A stretch of DNA of 64,000 nucleotides, taken from Shinisaurus crocodilurus (taxonomy: Eukaryota > Chordata > Lepidosauria > Squamata > Shinisauridae). Position 1 is the stretch's first letter. Each line of letters starts with the position of its first letter. Shown here one piece after another: positions 39,320-50,585 of the stretch. A model generated the notes under the pieces. It did no database searches and was not told where the DNA came from. It was given only the letters and a program-made list of their open reading frames with translations. The stretch lies in contig CM037877.1 in assembly GCA_021292165.1 (NCBI GenBank), forward strand, positions 124,438,402-124,502,401. Reading direction: 5' to 3'. The translations under genes and the position numbers were made by a program.

Positions 39320-40972
39320 TTCTTCTTCATGGTCTCTGTGCATCACACATATGTGGGCCTCTGCGCCTGCGCGGAGATCGTTCGGAAGATTTGATAGCTG
39401 AATAGAGCAATCGGGCGGGAGCTCCTCCCCTTTGCGCATACCCTCTGTGCGGCTCCCACCCAGTTCCCTCTGTTCCTCTTCGACCGCTCACGCGATCAGT
39501 CGTAGGAAGGTTTCCTCTCTTTGTCTTGCTGAGTTTCTGTAAAAAAAAAAGAAAAGAAAAAGAGTTTAATGGTTAGTTAGTTAGTTAGTTATTGGTTAGT
39601 TAGTTTATTCATTCTTGATTGTTATCTAGCATTATGCCTGCGAAAGCGCCCTTTCGCAAGTGCGTTAAATGCGGTGCCAAACTGCCGACGGCCACTCCCT
39701 CTGCCTCTTCTGCCTCGGGGAGGCCCACGTCGTGGAGACTTGTCACCTATTGCCAAGCCTTTACCCAACAGGCGAGGAAGCACCGAGCAGACAAACTCAA
39801 GGCTTCATTATGGCTTCGAGCCCTCCAGGTTATGGAGGAGCTGACAGCGGAGGCGGGCTCATCCTCAAAGGCTAAGACACACACCCCATACGGCCACCAG
39901 CGAATGCCCTGCGACCCTGGGCAAATCAGTCGAGGCCATACGCTCCAAACAGCGGAAATGGCCTCATAAAGACAGGAGTGAATCCGAGCACCGATGGAGG
40001 CACAAAGAGGCAAAGAAGGCGAAAGGCGACAAATCACGTCTCTCCCCTTCCCGCTCTAATCAGGCTGAGGGACTGCGACTCCATCCCTATCAAGCCTGAG
40101 CACCTGACGACGACACCGATCCGTGCCTCGGTACCAGAGCAGCCCACCAAATCCAGAGCTAGCTCCCACTCCCGGTCACCGACCCCACAACTAGTGTCGG
40201 CACCGGCAACCGCCCAGGCTTCGATCTCAGAAGGGGAAATAGTGGACTCCCCAGGTCAACAACGAGCTCATGCCCCCGCTGGTACCTCCAGCAGAGTCGT
40301 GCTCCCAAACCATTGCAGTCCAACACCTGGAGGCTATCTGCTCCCCTCGGTACCAGCCTTGCCTATTCCGACCAAATCGAGTATTGCCATGGCTCCTGCT
40401 CTCCCGGACACACAGCGGGTTCCATTTACTCAGTTGCCTCCTCCAGCCGCTCTCTCTATACATACCAGAGAGAAGGCTCCCCATGGGACGAGAACACTTA
40501 CCACAGAGACAGGGAATATCAACGGGACCGTTCAAGGTCGCCCATGCCTCCTCTGGTCCCACCTAGGAGGGCCTCACTCAAACCGATGGCCACCATCTCA
40601 CCGGCACCACCTGACAGGCCCTGCCCACCGCCTCCAGTCCCGTCACCTCGTACACTTCGGGCCCCAAACCTGTCGATCTCCTCCTCCGACTATGATTCAG
40701 ACTCCGACTCGACTGTATCTACCTCCCCGGGATCTAATTCACCGGATCCCAGGATCCCATCGCAGGCCTCTATCTCCCCATCTGAGGACTTGGGCAGATT
40801 TACTGAACACATCCAACGGATGGCCCAGGCTCTCGGCATCGAGGCACAGATAGAAGAGCCTAAGAAAAAGAAAGACCCGATATATGACGTCCTCTCTAAC
40901 ACAGAGTCGACACCTACTCTACTGCCATTTCCTCCTACGCTCTTAGACACAGTCCAAGGCAATTGGAAATCT
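39320..40972 (+). mobile_element. Second DIRS-like copy, 3'-truncated
   Basis: Left end TTCTTCTTCATGGTCTCTGT and CTCTGCGCCTGCG correspond to the left repeat of the 3981 element, followed by a leader with oligo-A and (GTTA)n, and gag. It stops within gag at about 40972 (GTCCAAGGCAATTGGAAATC), so RT, recombinase, ICR and right repeat are absent. Sequence divergence from the first copy is large, so it is an older or different subfamily. Confidence 0.85.
39634..40972 (+). pseudogene. Frameshifted DIRS gag
   Basis: The ATG at 39634 starts MPAKAPFRKCVKCGAKLP; the zinc-knuckle part then shifts frame (HSLCLFCLGEAHVVETCH) and shifts back (YCQAFTQQARKHRADKLKA). The middle is broken, and the conserved C-terminal half reappears from about 40600 (SISPSEDLGRFTEHIQRMAQ, DPIYDVLSNTESTPTLLPF). 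Homologous to residues 1-50 and 380-460 of the first gag. Confidence 0.85.
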
Positions 40973-41400
40973 AATTACATCCTATCTATCTGCTATCAAA
41001 TGGTACAGTCTTTTATAGGTCAGTGCCAAATAATAGATTTGCTGCTTTCACATCTACTTAGCTGATTCTCAACTGTTAAACACCAATGCTGATTTTCTGG
41101 AAGCTAAGTGGTCTTTTCCCCTAGAGACTACTAGGTTCATGCTGCCACTTTGAACGTAATTAATCAGCACTGAGGCTCAGTGAGCTCCAGTGTTGACTGC
41201 TCTTTTAATTGGTATCTTCTGGAGTCACATGTTTTCTTTAACTTTCTCTATAACAAAATGCTGCAGTTAATAAGGATCTCTGTGGTAGTGTGAGCATTCC
41301 ATAGATGCAGACTCAAGAATCTTCCTGCCCTTATGTTTAAAGTATGTTTACATTTAGGCATTATTACTCCATGTCCATAGCAAGACTGAAGCTTTTAACT
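40973..41400. other. No recognisable feature
   Basis: AT-rich, possibly the continuation of CR1-C flanking DNA, but no CR1 sequence seen. Confidence 0.4.
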
Positions 41401-41401
41401 A

Positions 41402-41930
41402 AGGGTGTGCGTCAGATTTAGCCAAACCCTGAACCAAATTGGGCTGATTTGTAAAGATCTGGGTGATGTCTGAATCAAGGCAGAGCTCCTCTGAAGTGGA
41501 CTGAATCCAAATCTGAACCCTCCAGAATCTTGATTAGTGATTCAGACATTCGGAAGGACACAGAGTTAATGGGTTAACCCATTTTAACCCACCACTTTAC
41601 TTCTTTTTCCAGATTTGTTGCATGATTAAGATTGGCTCCTTTAAACATTTTTTCCACAAGAGTTTTCCTTTCTCTGTCTTTCTATATGTTCCATTTACAG
41701 AGCCACAAGGTGGCACTGTGGTATAGCGGAATTGCAAAAGTGCATGACCAACTTGTAGCATTTTATAGCAAGCTATCCTTTTAATAGCTCATTATCCTCA
41801 TTCTAAAAAATGCCACGGAAATGCTCAGAAAGTACGGGAGAGGCCCTGGAGGAGGATGACATCATGTAAACCACCCGCAAATTACCATAGGTGAGGAATC
41901 ACAAGAGCACAATAAATGCCTTGTGTAGAG
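41402..41930. repeat. MITE-like repeats, including full right end of the 20-kb family
   Basis: 41640-41930 aligns with 20030-20290 (TATATGTTCCATTTACAG, GGTGGCACTGTGGTATAGCG, GGGAGAGGCCCTGGAGGAGG, TAGGTGAGGAATCACAAGAG) and ends ATGCCTTGTGTAGAGAAGCC. The part before 41580 (AGGGTGTGCGTCAGATTTAG) looks like a separate hAT-type end. Confidence 0.6.
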
Positions 41931-42149
41931 AAGCCCAGAGGCACAGACAGTGTGTCTGCAAAATTGGATACTTTCTCCCCAAGTTATCCATATAAGGAAA
42001 ATGACTCGGTGAGGATAAGGGGGGGGGAGGAGGAGGAGGTATAGGTTTGTGACTGACAGCTCTAACTGTCAGCTTTACCAGGGGTCTCCAATCACAGGGA
42101 AATATATTGCACAGGTGTTCCAGCATTCACTGTGCTTTGCTAGTTCTCT

Positions 42150-43130
42150 CTCCCAGGATCCAGAGACTGGGTACAGACAACACACTAAGCCACAGTGGCT
42201 TCGAAGCCACCGTGGCTTAGCATGTTGTGTGAACCTGGTGCGCTTCCCATAGGGTGGCTTCAAAGCCACCCTCAGAAGCCATGACTTGTAGTAGGGTTTC
42301 ATAGCCACCACTGGGCTTGCCGTGCCATCCAAAACCAGATGACACAACAAGCCTAGTTGTAGCTGAAACCACTACAGAACTGCTTGGCCAGAGCAGCAAA
42401 AAGGGCTTGCCACTCTGGCCAAGCAGCTCTGGCTTAGTGTCAATGACAGCCACCCAAAGTGCCCAAGTGGCACTTTGTGTGGCTGTCATTGGCTTCCCCA
42501 CCCCACACTCCTGCCAATGCTGGGTGAGAGGGATTGCTTGCAAACAATCTTGCTCTCCTGGCATCAGCAGGAGCATGGGGTGGCACTGCCGGTGTCTGCT
42601 GAGTGCCGCCTCCTTGAGCCCCGTGCAGGGTTTGGGGAGGCGGTGCATGGCGGTGGGTGGGGATGAGCCATGGTCTGATCAGTCTCCTCTAGAGGAGACC
42701 AATGAAAGCATGGCTCTCCCCCCCCCCCAGCTACCAGGCAGTGGCACGCAGGGTAGGGAAGCTAGAGTTGGGGTGGGTGGGACCCCTCTTTCCTGAGATT
42801 GGGCTGTCACATGGGCAGGGAGGGCAAGCCATGCTTTGACTAGTCTCCTCTAGAGGAGACTGGTCAAAGTGTGGCTCACCCCTCCCTCGCCTGCCCGGCA
42901 GCCCGATCCCAGGAGAAAGGGGTTGCTCATGAGCATCCCTTCTCTGCCGGGATTGGGCTGCAGCTTAGTGTGTCCCCGCTGTCCCCACCTGCTGCGTTGG
43001 GTCTCCCCAGACCCCAGCCAGCCCTTTTTGCTCAGTGCGGCACCTGGTGGTGGACATGGTGAGTAGGCTGAAGCAATGAGCACTCGCCTGTTCCCCCCCT
43101 CCTGGCGCCGCTGTCAAGCGGTGGCAGGGA
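42150..43130. repeat. Cluster of palindromes (foldback element block)
   Basis: Successive inverted repeats: CACTAAGCCACAGTGGCTTC / GAAGCCACCGTGGCTTAG (42183-42221); AGGGTGGCTT-CA-AAGCCACCCT (42252-42273); CTGCTTGGCCAGAG / CTCTGGCCAAGCAG (42381-42427); CAATGACAGCCAC / GTGTGGCTGTCATTG (42440-42491); and two copies of AGTCTCCTCTAGAGGAGACT-type palindromes (42680-42700 and 42841-42861). No coding. Reads as a foldback DNA element or several nested ones. Confidence 0.8.
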
Positions 43131-43265
43131 GGAGGGAAACCTCACTGCTCCCGCACAGTCTCATGGGATACCTACAGGAGGACTGAGGAGGCAGCATCCT
43201 ACCCCTGGTGTGCCAGATCGTCTGTTGGGTGCATCAGGGGTAGGGTGGCTTGGAAGCCTTAGAGC

Positions 43266-43330
43266 AGTGTTCTCCAACCTTGGGTCCCCAGATGTTTTTG
43301 GCCTACAACTCCCAGCATGCCCCATCTCAA
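43266..43330. repeat. hAT-type element end (family of 21868-22693)
   Basis: GTGTTCTCCAACCTTGGGTC, CCCAGATGTTTTTGGC and CTACAACTCCCAGCATG match the sub-terminal part of the inner hAT-like element. The partner end was not found. Confidence 0.55.
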
Positions 43331-43869
43331 TACTCCAGTTAAGCATCCCATTCGTAGAATGAGGTGTTTGACCCCAGAGCTTTGAAACACAGTTTGTCTG
43401 GCCTTTGGAATTAAACTTATCAGGAAAAGTCAACATTCAAAAAGCTGTTTGGAGCAGTTGGTGTTTGAACAAATGAAAAAAAGGAGAAAAAGGTGTTGGA
43501 ACAGGGAACAAGGTGTTGTATGCTGGGAGAAAAGCTGTGTGACCTCCACCTGTCTTAACAACCACCCCAATCCTCCAGTTAGGCATCCCACTCCTTGAAT
43601 GCAGGTAGCTTGTCCAGGGCATAGGTAGTTTGATTGTGATGCGGCTGTGGTTTTGAGAGGCATAGGTTGTTTGCTTGTCTGGTGGCTTTGAGACATGTTG
43701 GTAGTTTGTCCTGGGCTCTGGGGGGGGGGAGGTGCTTGGAGTAGTGCCAATTTTATGTTCCGTACAGAAAATGGGCCCAATGTTCTTTCTATCGTGCAAA
43801 CTGTTTGACTGTCTGGTGAACTGAAGTCTGGAATTTCCTTATCATCTGTTTCGCAATGGACAGCATTAT

Positions 43870-44560
43870 CAAGTCATTAAGTATGTCCTCTGACATCATG
43901 TTTCCTCAGGAAATTATTTATACTCTTCAAAGCTGAGAATGTCCACTTTGTTTCTATGCCATAGTCATAGGAGTGGTGATGGGGATTCTCAGCAATGTCA
44001 GCAATTCTCAGATTGTTCTTCAAAAGTAAGCACCGGAGTGTGGAAGCATCCTTGCAGCAGTTGAATTCTATTCTCTTGTACAGGATAGAAAGCTCTGTCT
44101 TCAGTCAATCCTTCTCCAGTATTGGGTAGGTCTCTACGACTTCATTCAGTGCCTGCTGTGGGAATATCTGGTTGTGTGCTGGGAATATACTCACCTGCAC
44201 TGCACCCAACAGATTAATACCAAATGTTCCTTGGCATCTGTGATGATGATGTCACAGACTTCTGTTGCAATTCTATCCATGGTTTTGGCTCTGGGTAGCT
44301 GAGATAATTGAAGTAACTCATAGAAGAAGTTTCCAATGGAATCCCTGAAAAAATTGATAGTGTTCACAAATGCCAAGGTAGCTGTCCTCACCACTACAGA
44401 ATCAATAGTCATTCCCTGAAGTTTACTGTGGAGGATTTTAAATTGTTGCATGTTTTAGCCGTAAGTCACCAAGTGGCCCTATTTGGGCTGAAAGACAACT
44501 CATACATTTATAAATAATCAATAAAAATATCCATGTTTGGCATGATTCTGTGGAGCAGCA
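43870..44560 (-). pseudogene. hAT-type transposase C-terminal relic
   Basis: An open minus-strand part (44451-44191) reads TLAFVNTINFFRDSIGNFFY and LPRAKTMDRIATEVCDIIIT. Further along, in another frame, FPQQALNEVVETYPILEKD, LKTELSILYKRIEF and near 43910 KWTFSALKSINNFLRKH follow. This resembles the C-terminal dimerisation region of vertebrate hAT-family (ZMYM/TTF-type) transposase proteins, where (E)R(S/T)FSALK(R/S)IK is conserved. Several stops and frameshifts; no N-terminal zinc finger or catalytic Asp identified. Confidence 0.65.
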
Positions 44561-45380
44561 ACAGCAGGTACAGGAACTCACCATCTTCTTACAGCATTTG
44601 AAGAATTATCTGCAAGATCGCAAGCAAGATTGTCATAATGGGGGACATGGGATTTTTTCATGGGTGTTGGCATCACACCTGCTTCTTGGTGAAATGCTTC
44701 AGATCTCTAACTGCCTGCTGTTTCCATGCCTTGTCACCTCCAAACAGCAAGCAGGGAAAACAGAAATGAGTGTGTTTGGTTGCACTGCCACACAACCAAG
44801 TGTACCCTTTCCTCTGTCACTTGAAGATTGGTGGAGCATCAGAGCAGGCCTCTCTGGCCCCATCTATTTGATCCGTAGCTAGTTGGCTAAAGTCAGCCTG
44901 GAGAAAAGAGCTTATTGAAGTGCTTCTAGGGTATTTGTTTTTAGTCCTGATACTTTATTGTGGTTTTGGAATTGGAAACTGTGATGTTGCCCTGAAAGGC
45001 ATCAAAAGATTTATCTCTGGATACCTAATCCAGAAGCAAGATCTGTTTTCTACTGTGCTTTCACGATCCTGGAAAAGAAATAAAAAATAAAAACAAGATG
45101 AACTGATGATTTTGTAAGAAATGTTGCAAGGCTGAAATTGTGTGCACAGTCACATAAGAATAAGCCCCATTGAACAAAGTCAAACACTTAATTCTGACTG
45201 AAATACATAGAATAGCAAAATGTCCTAGGAAGGAACACCCAAAACAGTACAATGAGGACCAAGATACTGAGTGGACAAGAAATTTATTCTGGCTGACTAT
45301 TGGAGGAGGAAAGAATAGAAATTTGGGGTTGGGTGAGGGGGTTGGAAAGGCCATGTCTGGGTTGCTGGAACTCTGAAGAT
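44561..45380. other. No recognisable feature
   Basis: May hold more of the hAT relic near 44560-44720, but no clear motif. Otherwise AT-rich. Confidence 0.4.
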
Positions 45381-45540
45381 TTCATAGATCATAGAGTTGG
45401 AAGGAGCCTACAAGGCCATCGAGTCCAACCCCCTGCTCAGTGCAGGAGACTAGAGGAGGGGTCTCCCATCCAAGTAATCGCCAGGCTTGACCCTGCTTAG
45501 CTTTCCACACACTCAGACAAGCTGAGCCAGCATAAGCCCA
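45381..45540 (-). mobile_element. 5S-rRNA-derived SINE with CR1-A tail, copy 3 (best preserved)
   Basis: The plus strand gives CR1 tail first (TTCATAGATCATAGAGTTGG to TGCTCAGTGCAGGAGACTAG), then GGTCTCCCATCCAAGTAATC, GCCAGGCTTGACCCTGCTTA, GCTTTCC and CTCAGACAAGCTGAGCC. The reverse complement therefore carries GCTAAGCAGGGTC (A box), the intermediate element and TTGGATGGGAGACC (C box) of 5S rRNA in the right order, and joins a CR1 3' end. All three promoter boxes are close to consensus. Confidence 0.88.
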
Positions 45541-45599
45541 CTTGTCCAAGATTAAAAATAGAGGGGGGAAAGGCTCAAGCAGAAACCTGTTTCTGAAGG

Positions 45600-45960
45600 A
45601 GTGCCCCTGGCATGCCCATGAGGAGACTGGAAACTTTAACTTCTGTTTTCAGTTAGCCACAGTTTAGTGTTAAGTCCACAATCTAAGCTTTGGTTGGCTT
45701 ACTATTGTGTATTAAAGCAAGTGAGTTTCATAAACTATGGTTTGAAGTTGGCTTGTTGCAATAAACCATAGTTAGGGCACAGTTCGTCCAAGTTCAAATA
45801 TAATGCTAAAACTGTGCTTAGTCAAATATGGAAACAAAAGCTTCCAATATCCTCCTTGCGGCCATGCCAGGTGAAGAAAGGGGAGGGGGAGTGTGTAAGC
45901 CCAAGTCTTGCCTTGGCTTGTTCCTGGCAAAAATCATTATGTCCAAGTGCAACCACTATG
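45600..45960. mobile_element. Foldback MITE (AAACCATAGTTT family), copy 2
   Basis: Shares AACTTCTGTTTTCAGTTAGC, CATAAACTATGGTTTG, AATAAACCATAGTTAGGGCA and GGAAACAAAAGCTTCCAATA with copy 1 at 35749-36153, in the same order. Confidence 0.75.
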
Positions 45961-46039
45961 TTTATTGCAAAGCAAGAGGCCTAGTCTTTTCTGTTCTTAA
46001 ATGTTCCTTTATGTAGCAAAAACAGGCCTTGCACATGCG

Positions 46040-46210
46040 TACCCTCCAACATCTCACGGATGAAAATAGGGACACACATGTGAATTTGTAAGAGGTATGG
46101 TTAAGCAACATGAAGGTGTGATCAAGAGGGCGTGGCCAGGCAACATGAGGGTGTGGTCAAGGGTATGGCCAGGTAACCAAAGGGCATGGTCAAGTGCAAA
46201 AGTTATTAGA
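46040..46210. repeat. Imperfect tandem array of about 30-bp units
   Basis: GGTATGGTTAAGCAACATGA, GGCGTGGCCAGGCAACATGA and GTATGGCCAGGTAACCAAAG are spaced about 30-35 bp with GGTGT(G)GTCAAG-type links. It follows a repeat end GCGTACCCTCCAACATCTCA. Confidence 0.65.
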
Positions 46211-46744
46211 GGAAACAAACAAAATCTTATATATTATAATTATTACATTATTATATTATACATTATTTTATAATATTTTATTAGTGGCTTTTGTAAAAAA
46301 ATTTTTTTACCTTACTTACACTTTTAATTGTTGATATCTGGTGTCTTTCATGGCGGGGGGGGGGGGGTCAGTGCTTGCAGGGCAATCTCTTTCTTTTTGT
46401 TTTAAAATTGTCAGGATTGGTCCTGGCATTTTCAGGGCAGTTGGAGAAGGAGAAGAAAAGGAGATGTGGAGGAGGGGGAGCTTTTGGGTGGGGGGAAATA
46501 CAAAAAGACACATTGGGGTTTTGAGCCCCTTCAGCTTTTGGCTCCAACACCTCTACAGCTCTGGTTTTTAAGCACAAGGAGTAACTTTGAGGGGATGAAC
46601 AGCTTTGTTGTTGTTTGTTATTGTGCGAAGGCCCCAGTTTAAAGGACTTTTTCTGTCCTATTCACACAATTTAGATTTAAAGAAACACTTAAACTGGAAT
46701 AATCTTACAGAATTTAACTAACTTGAATTCAGTTAAAACAAACA

Positions 46745-46815
46745 GTGCAATCCTACACACAGTTACTCGGGAGTAAGTACAAATGTCTTCAATGGGTCTT
46801 ACTTACGCAGGGGCC
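46745..46815. repeat. Short inverted-repeat element fragment
   Basis: AGTGCAATCCTACACACAGT, TTACTCGGGAGTAAGTA and GGTCTTACTTACGCAGGGGC belong to the TGCAATCCTA family. Confidence 0.6.
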
Positions 46816-46840
46816 TGGTCAGAGGCAGCAGGCAGAGCCA

Positions 46841-46849
46841 GCGCGCACG

Positions 46850-46887
<38 letters not shown>
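46841..46887. repeat. Alternating (GC)n(AC)n purine-pyrimidine tract
   Basis: A 47-bp run that alternates strictly pyrimidine/purine: GCGCGCACGCGCGCGCGC followed by a long (AC)n. Sequence type with high Z-DNA potential. Confidence 0.95.
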
Positions 46888-46888
<1 letters not shown>

Positions 46889-47295
46889 CCTTGGTCTGTT
46901 CCCTTCCTGCTTAAAGGGGCCATGGGCAAAATCGCAGATAAGCTAAATAGCTTGCGGGAGGAGGCAGGGGAATTCGTGGTTCTGCATAACAAATCAGGAA
47001 TCTGCATAACAAAGTATGAAGCCATGATGGCTTGAGTGTTTGTGGGACTGTCCTGGCAAATTTGGGGCAATTGGAGGGTATGCACATGTAAACTGGGCCA
47101 ATGTGAAAGGTACAGATCCTTGTTCCTAACTAAAGAAAGACAGGCATTAAAAACTATCACCCCAAATAACCCTGAACCAGATGACACACTGTTAAACTGG
47201 TAAATAAGATGTTCCTCATAATGTTTTTACTAGTTTCTTTTTGTATCTTGATTTCTCCTAGCTCCTTGCATTTCATTTCAATCAGATTAGAAAAG

Positions 47296-47430
47296 AATAG
47301 TAGAATCATAGAAAAGTAGAGTTGGAAGGGGCCTACAAGGCCATCGAGTCGAACCCCCCACTCAATGCAGGAATCCAGGTCAAAGCATCCCTAACAGATA
47401 GCTGTCCAGCCACACCTTGAATGTCTCCAG
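47296..47430 (-). pseudogene. CR1-A LINE tail, joined to the RT part by a deletion
   Basis: AGTAGAATCATAGAAAAGTA then AAGGCCATCGAGTCGAACCC through TGAATGTCTCCAGTG. After 47430 about 60 bp of unrelated sequence replaces roughly 0.8 kb of the RT C-terminal region present in the 11.9-kb copy. Confidence 0.85.
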
Positions 47431-47490
47431 TGTGGGAGAGCACAAAGACAGTGAAGGCTGCAGTTGATAATAGGTAATGGGTAAACAAAA

Positions 47491-49430
47491 GTGCCACCTA
47501 ACTTTGTGTCATCTGCAAATTTGATAAGCATTCCCTGCACCTCTTCATCCAAGTCATTAATAAAAATGTTGAAGAGCACCGGGCCCAGGACCGAGCCCTG
47601 TGGTACCCCGCTCGTTACCACTCCCCAGTTTGAGAAGGAACCATTGATAAGCACTTTTTGAGTCCGATTCTGTAGCCAATTGTGGATCCACCTGATAGTT
47701 GTTCCATCTAGCCCACTTTTAGCTAGCTTGCTAATCAGGATATCATGGGGCACTTTGTCGAAAGCTTTGTTGAAGTCCAGATATATTATGTCCACAGCAT
47801 TCCCACAGTCCACAAAGGAGGTTACCCGATCAAAAAATGAGATCAGATCAGTCCAGCGGGATTTGTTCTTGACAAATCCATGCTGGCTTCTAGTAATCAC
47901 TGCATTGTTTTCAAGGTGCTTACAGACTGACTTTTTTATAATCTGCTACAAAATTTTCCCAGGGATTGATGTCAGACTGACTAGCCTATAGTTCCCAGAT
48001 TCCTCCTTCTTGCCCTTTTTGAAGATAGGAACAACATTTGCCCTCCTCCAGTCATCTGGCCCTTCACCATGATTTCTCAAAGATAATAGACAGTGGTTCT
48101 GAGAGTTCTTCTGCCAGTTCCTTTATTACTCTAGGATGCAGCTCGTCAGGCCCTGGAGATTTAAACTCGTTCAGAGTAATCAGGTGCTCCTTGACCATTT
48201 GCCTATCAATCTCAAGCTACAATCCTGCCCCTTCAGTCTGCACTTCAGGTTTGCCAGGGGGGTCATAGACCCTCTTTGGGGAGAAAACCGAGCCGAAGTA
48301 GGAAGTGAACACTTCTGCCTTTTCTTTGTCTTCTGTTATCAATTTGCCATCCTCATTGCGTAGTTGAACCACCATTTCTTTCCTCTGTCTTTTACTATGC
48401 ATGTATCTGAAGAAAGCTTTCTTGTTGTTTTTAGCATTCCCTCGCTAACCGTAGCTCATTCTCAGCTTTAGCCTTCCTGACACTATTCCTGCAGTTCTGT
48501 GCTACCTGCCTGTACTCTTCCCTTGTAGCCTGTCCTTCCTTCCACTTCCTATACATGTCCTTTTTTGTTTTCAGGTCATCTTTGAGTTTATTGTGAAGCC
48601 ACATTGGCTTCTTCTGTTGCCCTCTGCCTTTTTTCTTTGTGGGAATTGTTTGTAATTGTGCCTTTAAAATTGCCTTTTTTAAAAACTCCCACCCACCCAT
48701 CCTGGGCTCCTTTTCTCATTAGAGTCGCTTGCCATGGGGACCTTAGTTATCATTGTTCTGAGTTTGTTAAAAGTGGATTTCCTAAAATCCAGGGTACGCG
48801 TTTGGCTACACTCAGCTTTTGCTTCCTTTAGAATCAAGAACTCAAGTATAACATGGTCACTTTCCCCCAGGGTTCCCGTGACTGCCACTTTATGCACTAC
48901 GCCATCTCTGTTGGTTAGAATCAAGTCAGGGATGGTTGATCCTCTAGTTCCTTCCTCCACTTTCTGTAGGAGGTAGTTCTCAGCAACACAAGTCAGGAAT
49001 TTTTAGGAGGGGCCATGTTTGGCAGAATTTGTCTCCCAAGAGATATCGGGGAAATTGAAGTCCCTCATTACTATGACATTATGCCTGCTTGAAACATTGG
49101 CAATTTGCTTTTCAAAAGTTTCATCCTTGTCTTCTCCTTGATTGGGTGGTCGGTAGTAGACTCCAACCACCATGTTCGTTTCATTCTTTGCCCCCTTTAT
49201 TTTAACCCAGATGCTCTCAATGGGGCTGCCAAGCTCCTCTTCCTGTATCTCTGTGCAGAGATACGTATCTTTAACATACAGTGCAACTCCACCTCCCTTT
49301 CTGTTGCTTCTGTTCCTTTTGAACAAGTTATATCCTTCAATTGCTGTATTCCAACCATGGGAGTCATCATCCCACCAGGTTTCAGTTATCCCTATCAAGT
49401 CGTATTTGCCCTCATGTATCAAGAGGAAAA
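47491..49430 (-). pseudogene. CR1-A LINE, RT core and endonuclease
   Basis: Reading right to left: endonuclease with IGITETWWDDD, GGGVALYVKD, GVYYRPPNQGEDKDETFEKQ and MRDFNFPDISWETNSAKHGP (49422-49003), DLILTNRDG and SDHVILEFLILKEAKAECSQ (SDH catalytic box, 48960-48700), linker with MWLHNKLKDDLKTKKDMYRK, then RT with [60 protein letters not shown] and [11 protein letters not shown] (47900-47530). Stops and frameshifts separate the pieces. Catalytic boxes of both domains are recognisable. Confidence 0.92.
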
Positions 49431-49837
49431 ATGATTAATAGTAGCTGACAAACAACGCAAACAACATTGCAAAGGATATTGCTGTTTACATTTCAGAAGA
49501 ATCAGGGATAGGGGTACAGTGTTTCTTTCTAGGCCAAACAAATAATTTCACCAACAGCAGTCAATGAGTGATTGAGCTCTGTGTAAATCACAAGATTATC
49601 TGCTAAAATCCAGTGATCTCTTGGCATTAATTGCAAAGCAAACTCCATTTAGTATACTGAGATGCTGTAAGGCATTGGGAGATTAGGAAACAGATAATAA
49701 CCAGGATTTGTAATGGTAGTCAAAAGCTTTCACCTCTTAGACAAATCTTAGAGTTCAATTTGCAGAAAGTCCGTCCTCTCAAAAACCTAAGAGCTTTCCC
49801 CCGCAAAAAACAGGGTTTTTTCCTCATTTTGCTGGCT
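49431..49837. other. No recognisable feature
   Basis: Spacer between two CR1-A pieces, AT-rich. Confidence 0.45.
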
Positions 49838-50585
49838 CATATTCAGTTTATGATCTACAACAATTCCAAGATCCTTCTCACTTGTAGTATTGTTGAGCCA
49901 AGTGTCCCCTATCCTGTAACTGCAGTTGGTTTCTTTTTCCTAGGTGCAGCACTTGGCATTTATCCCTATTAAATTTCATTCTGTTGTTTTCGGCCCAGCG
50001 CTCCAGCCTATCGAGGTCACTTTGAATTTTGTTTCTGTCTTCCAGAGTATTAGCTATTCCACTCAATTTTGTGTCCTGCAAATTTGATAAGCATTCCCTG
50101 CACCTCCTCATCCAAGTCATTAATAAAAATGTTGAATAGTACTGAGCCCAGGACTGAGCCCTGCGGTACCACGCTCGTTACTCTCCCCGGTTTGAGAAGG
50201 TAACCATAGATAAGCACTCTTTGAGTCCGATTCTGTAGCCAACTGTGGATCCTACCTGACAGTAGTTCCATCTAGCCCACTTTTAGCTAGCTTGCTAATC
50301 AGGATATCATGAGGCACTTTGTCGAAAGCTTTGCTGAAGTCCAGATATATGATGTCCACAGCATTCCCACAGTCCACAAGGGAGGTTACCTGATCAAAAA
50401 ATGAGATCAGATTAGTCCTAGCGGGATTTGTTCTTGACAAATCCATGTTAGCTTCTAGTAATCACTGCATTGTTTTCAAGGTGCTTGCAGACTGACTTTT
50501 TTATAATCTGCTCCAAAAATTTCCCAGGGATTGATGTCAGACTGACTGATCTGTAGTTCTCAGGTTCCTCCTTTTTGCCCCTACT
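49838..50585 (-). pseudogene. CR1-A RT fragment, minus-strand half of an inverted pair
   Basis: The minus strand carries RT from [20 protein letters not shown] through a [24 protein letters not shown] stretch to RLERWAENNRMKFNRDKCQV. Both the 3' tail and C-terminus are absent (break at GGTTTTTTCCTCATTTTGCT). It meets the plus-strand piece at about 50585. Confidence 0.85.

Noticed and set aside
39560..39605. Interstitial telomere repeat
   Set aside because: Units are GTTA/TTAG, not TTAGGG, and lie in the DIRS leader.
45460..45506. 5S rRNA gene
   Set aside because: Only part of 5S is present, with changes, and it is fused to a CR1 tail in four places, so it is a SINE.
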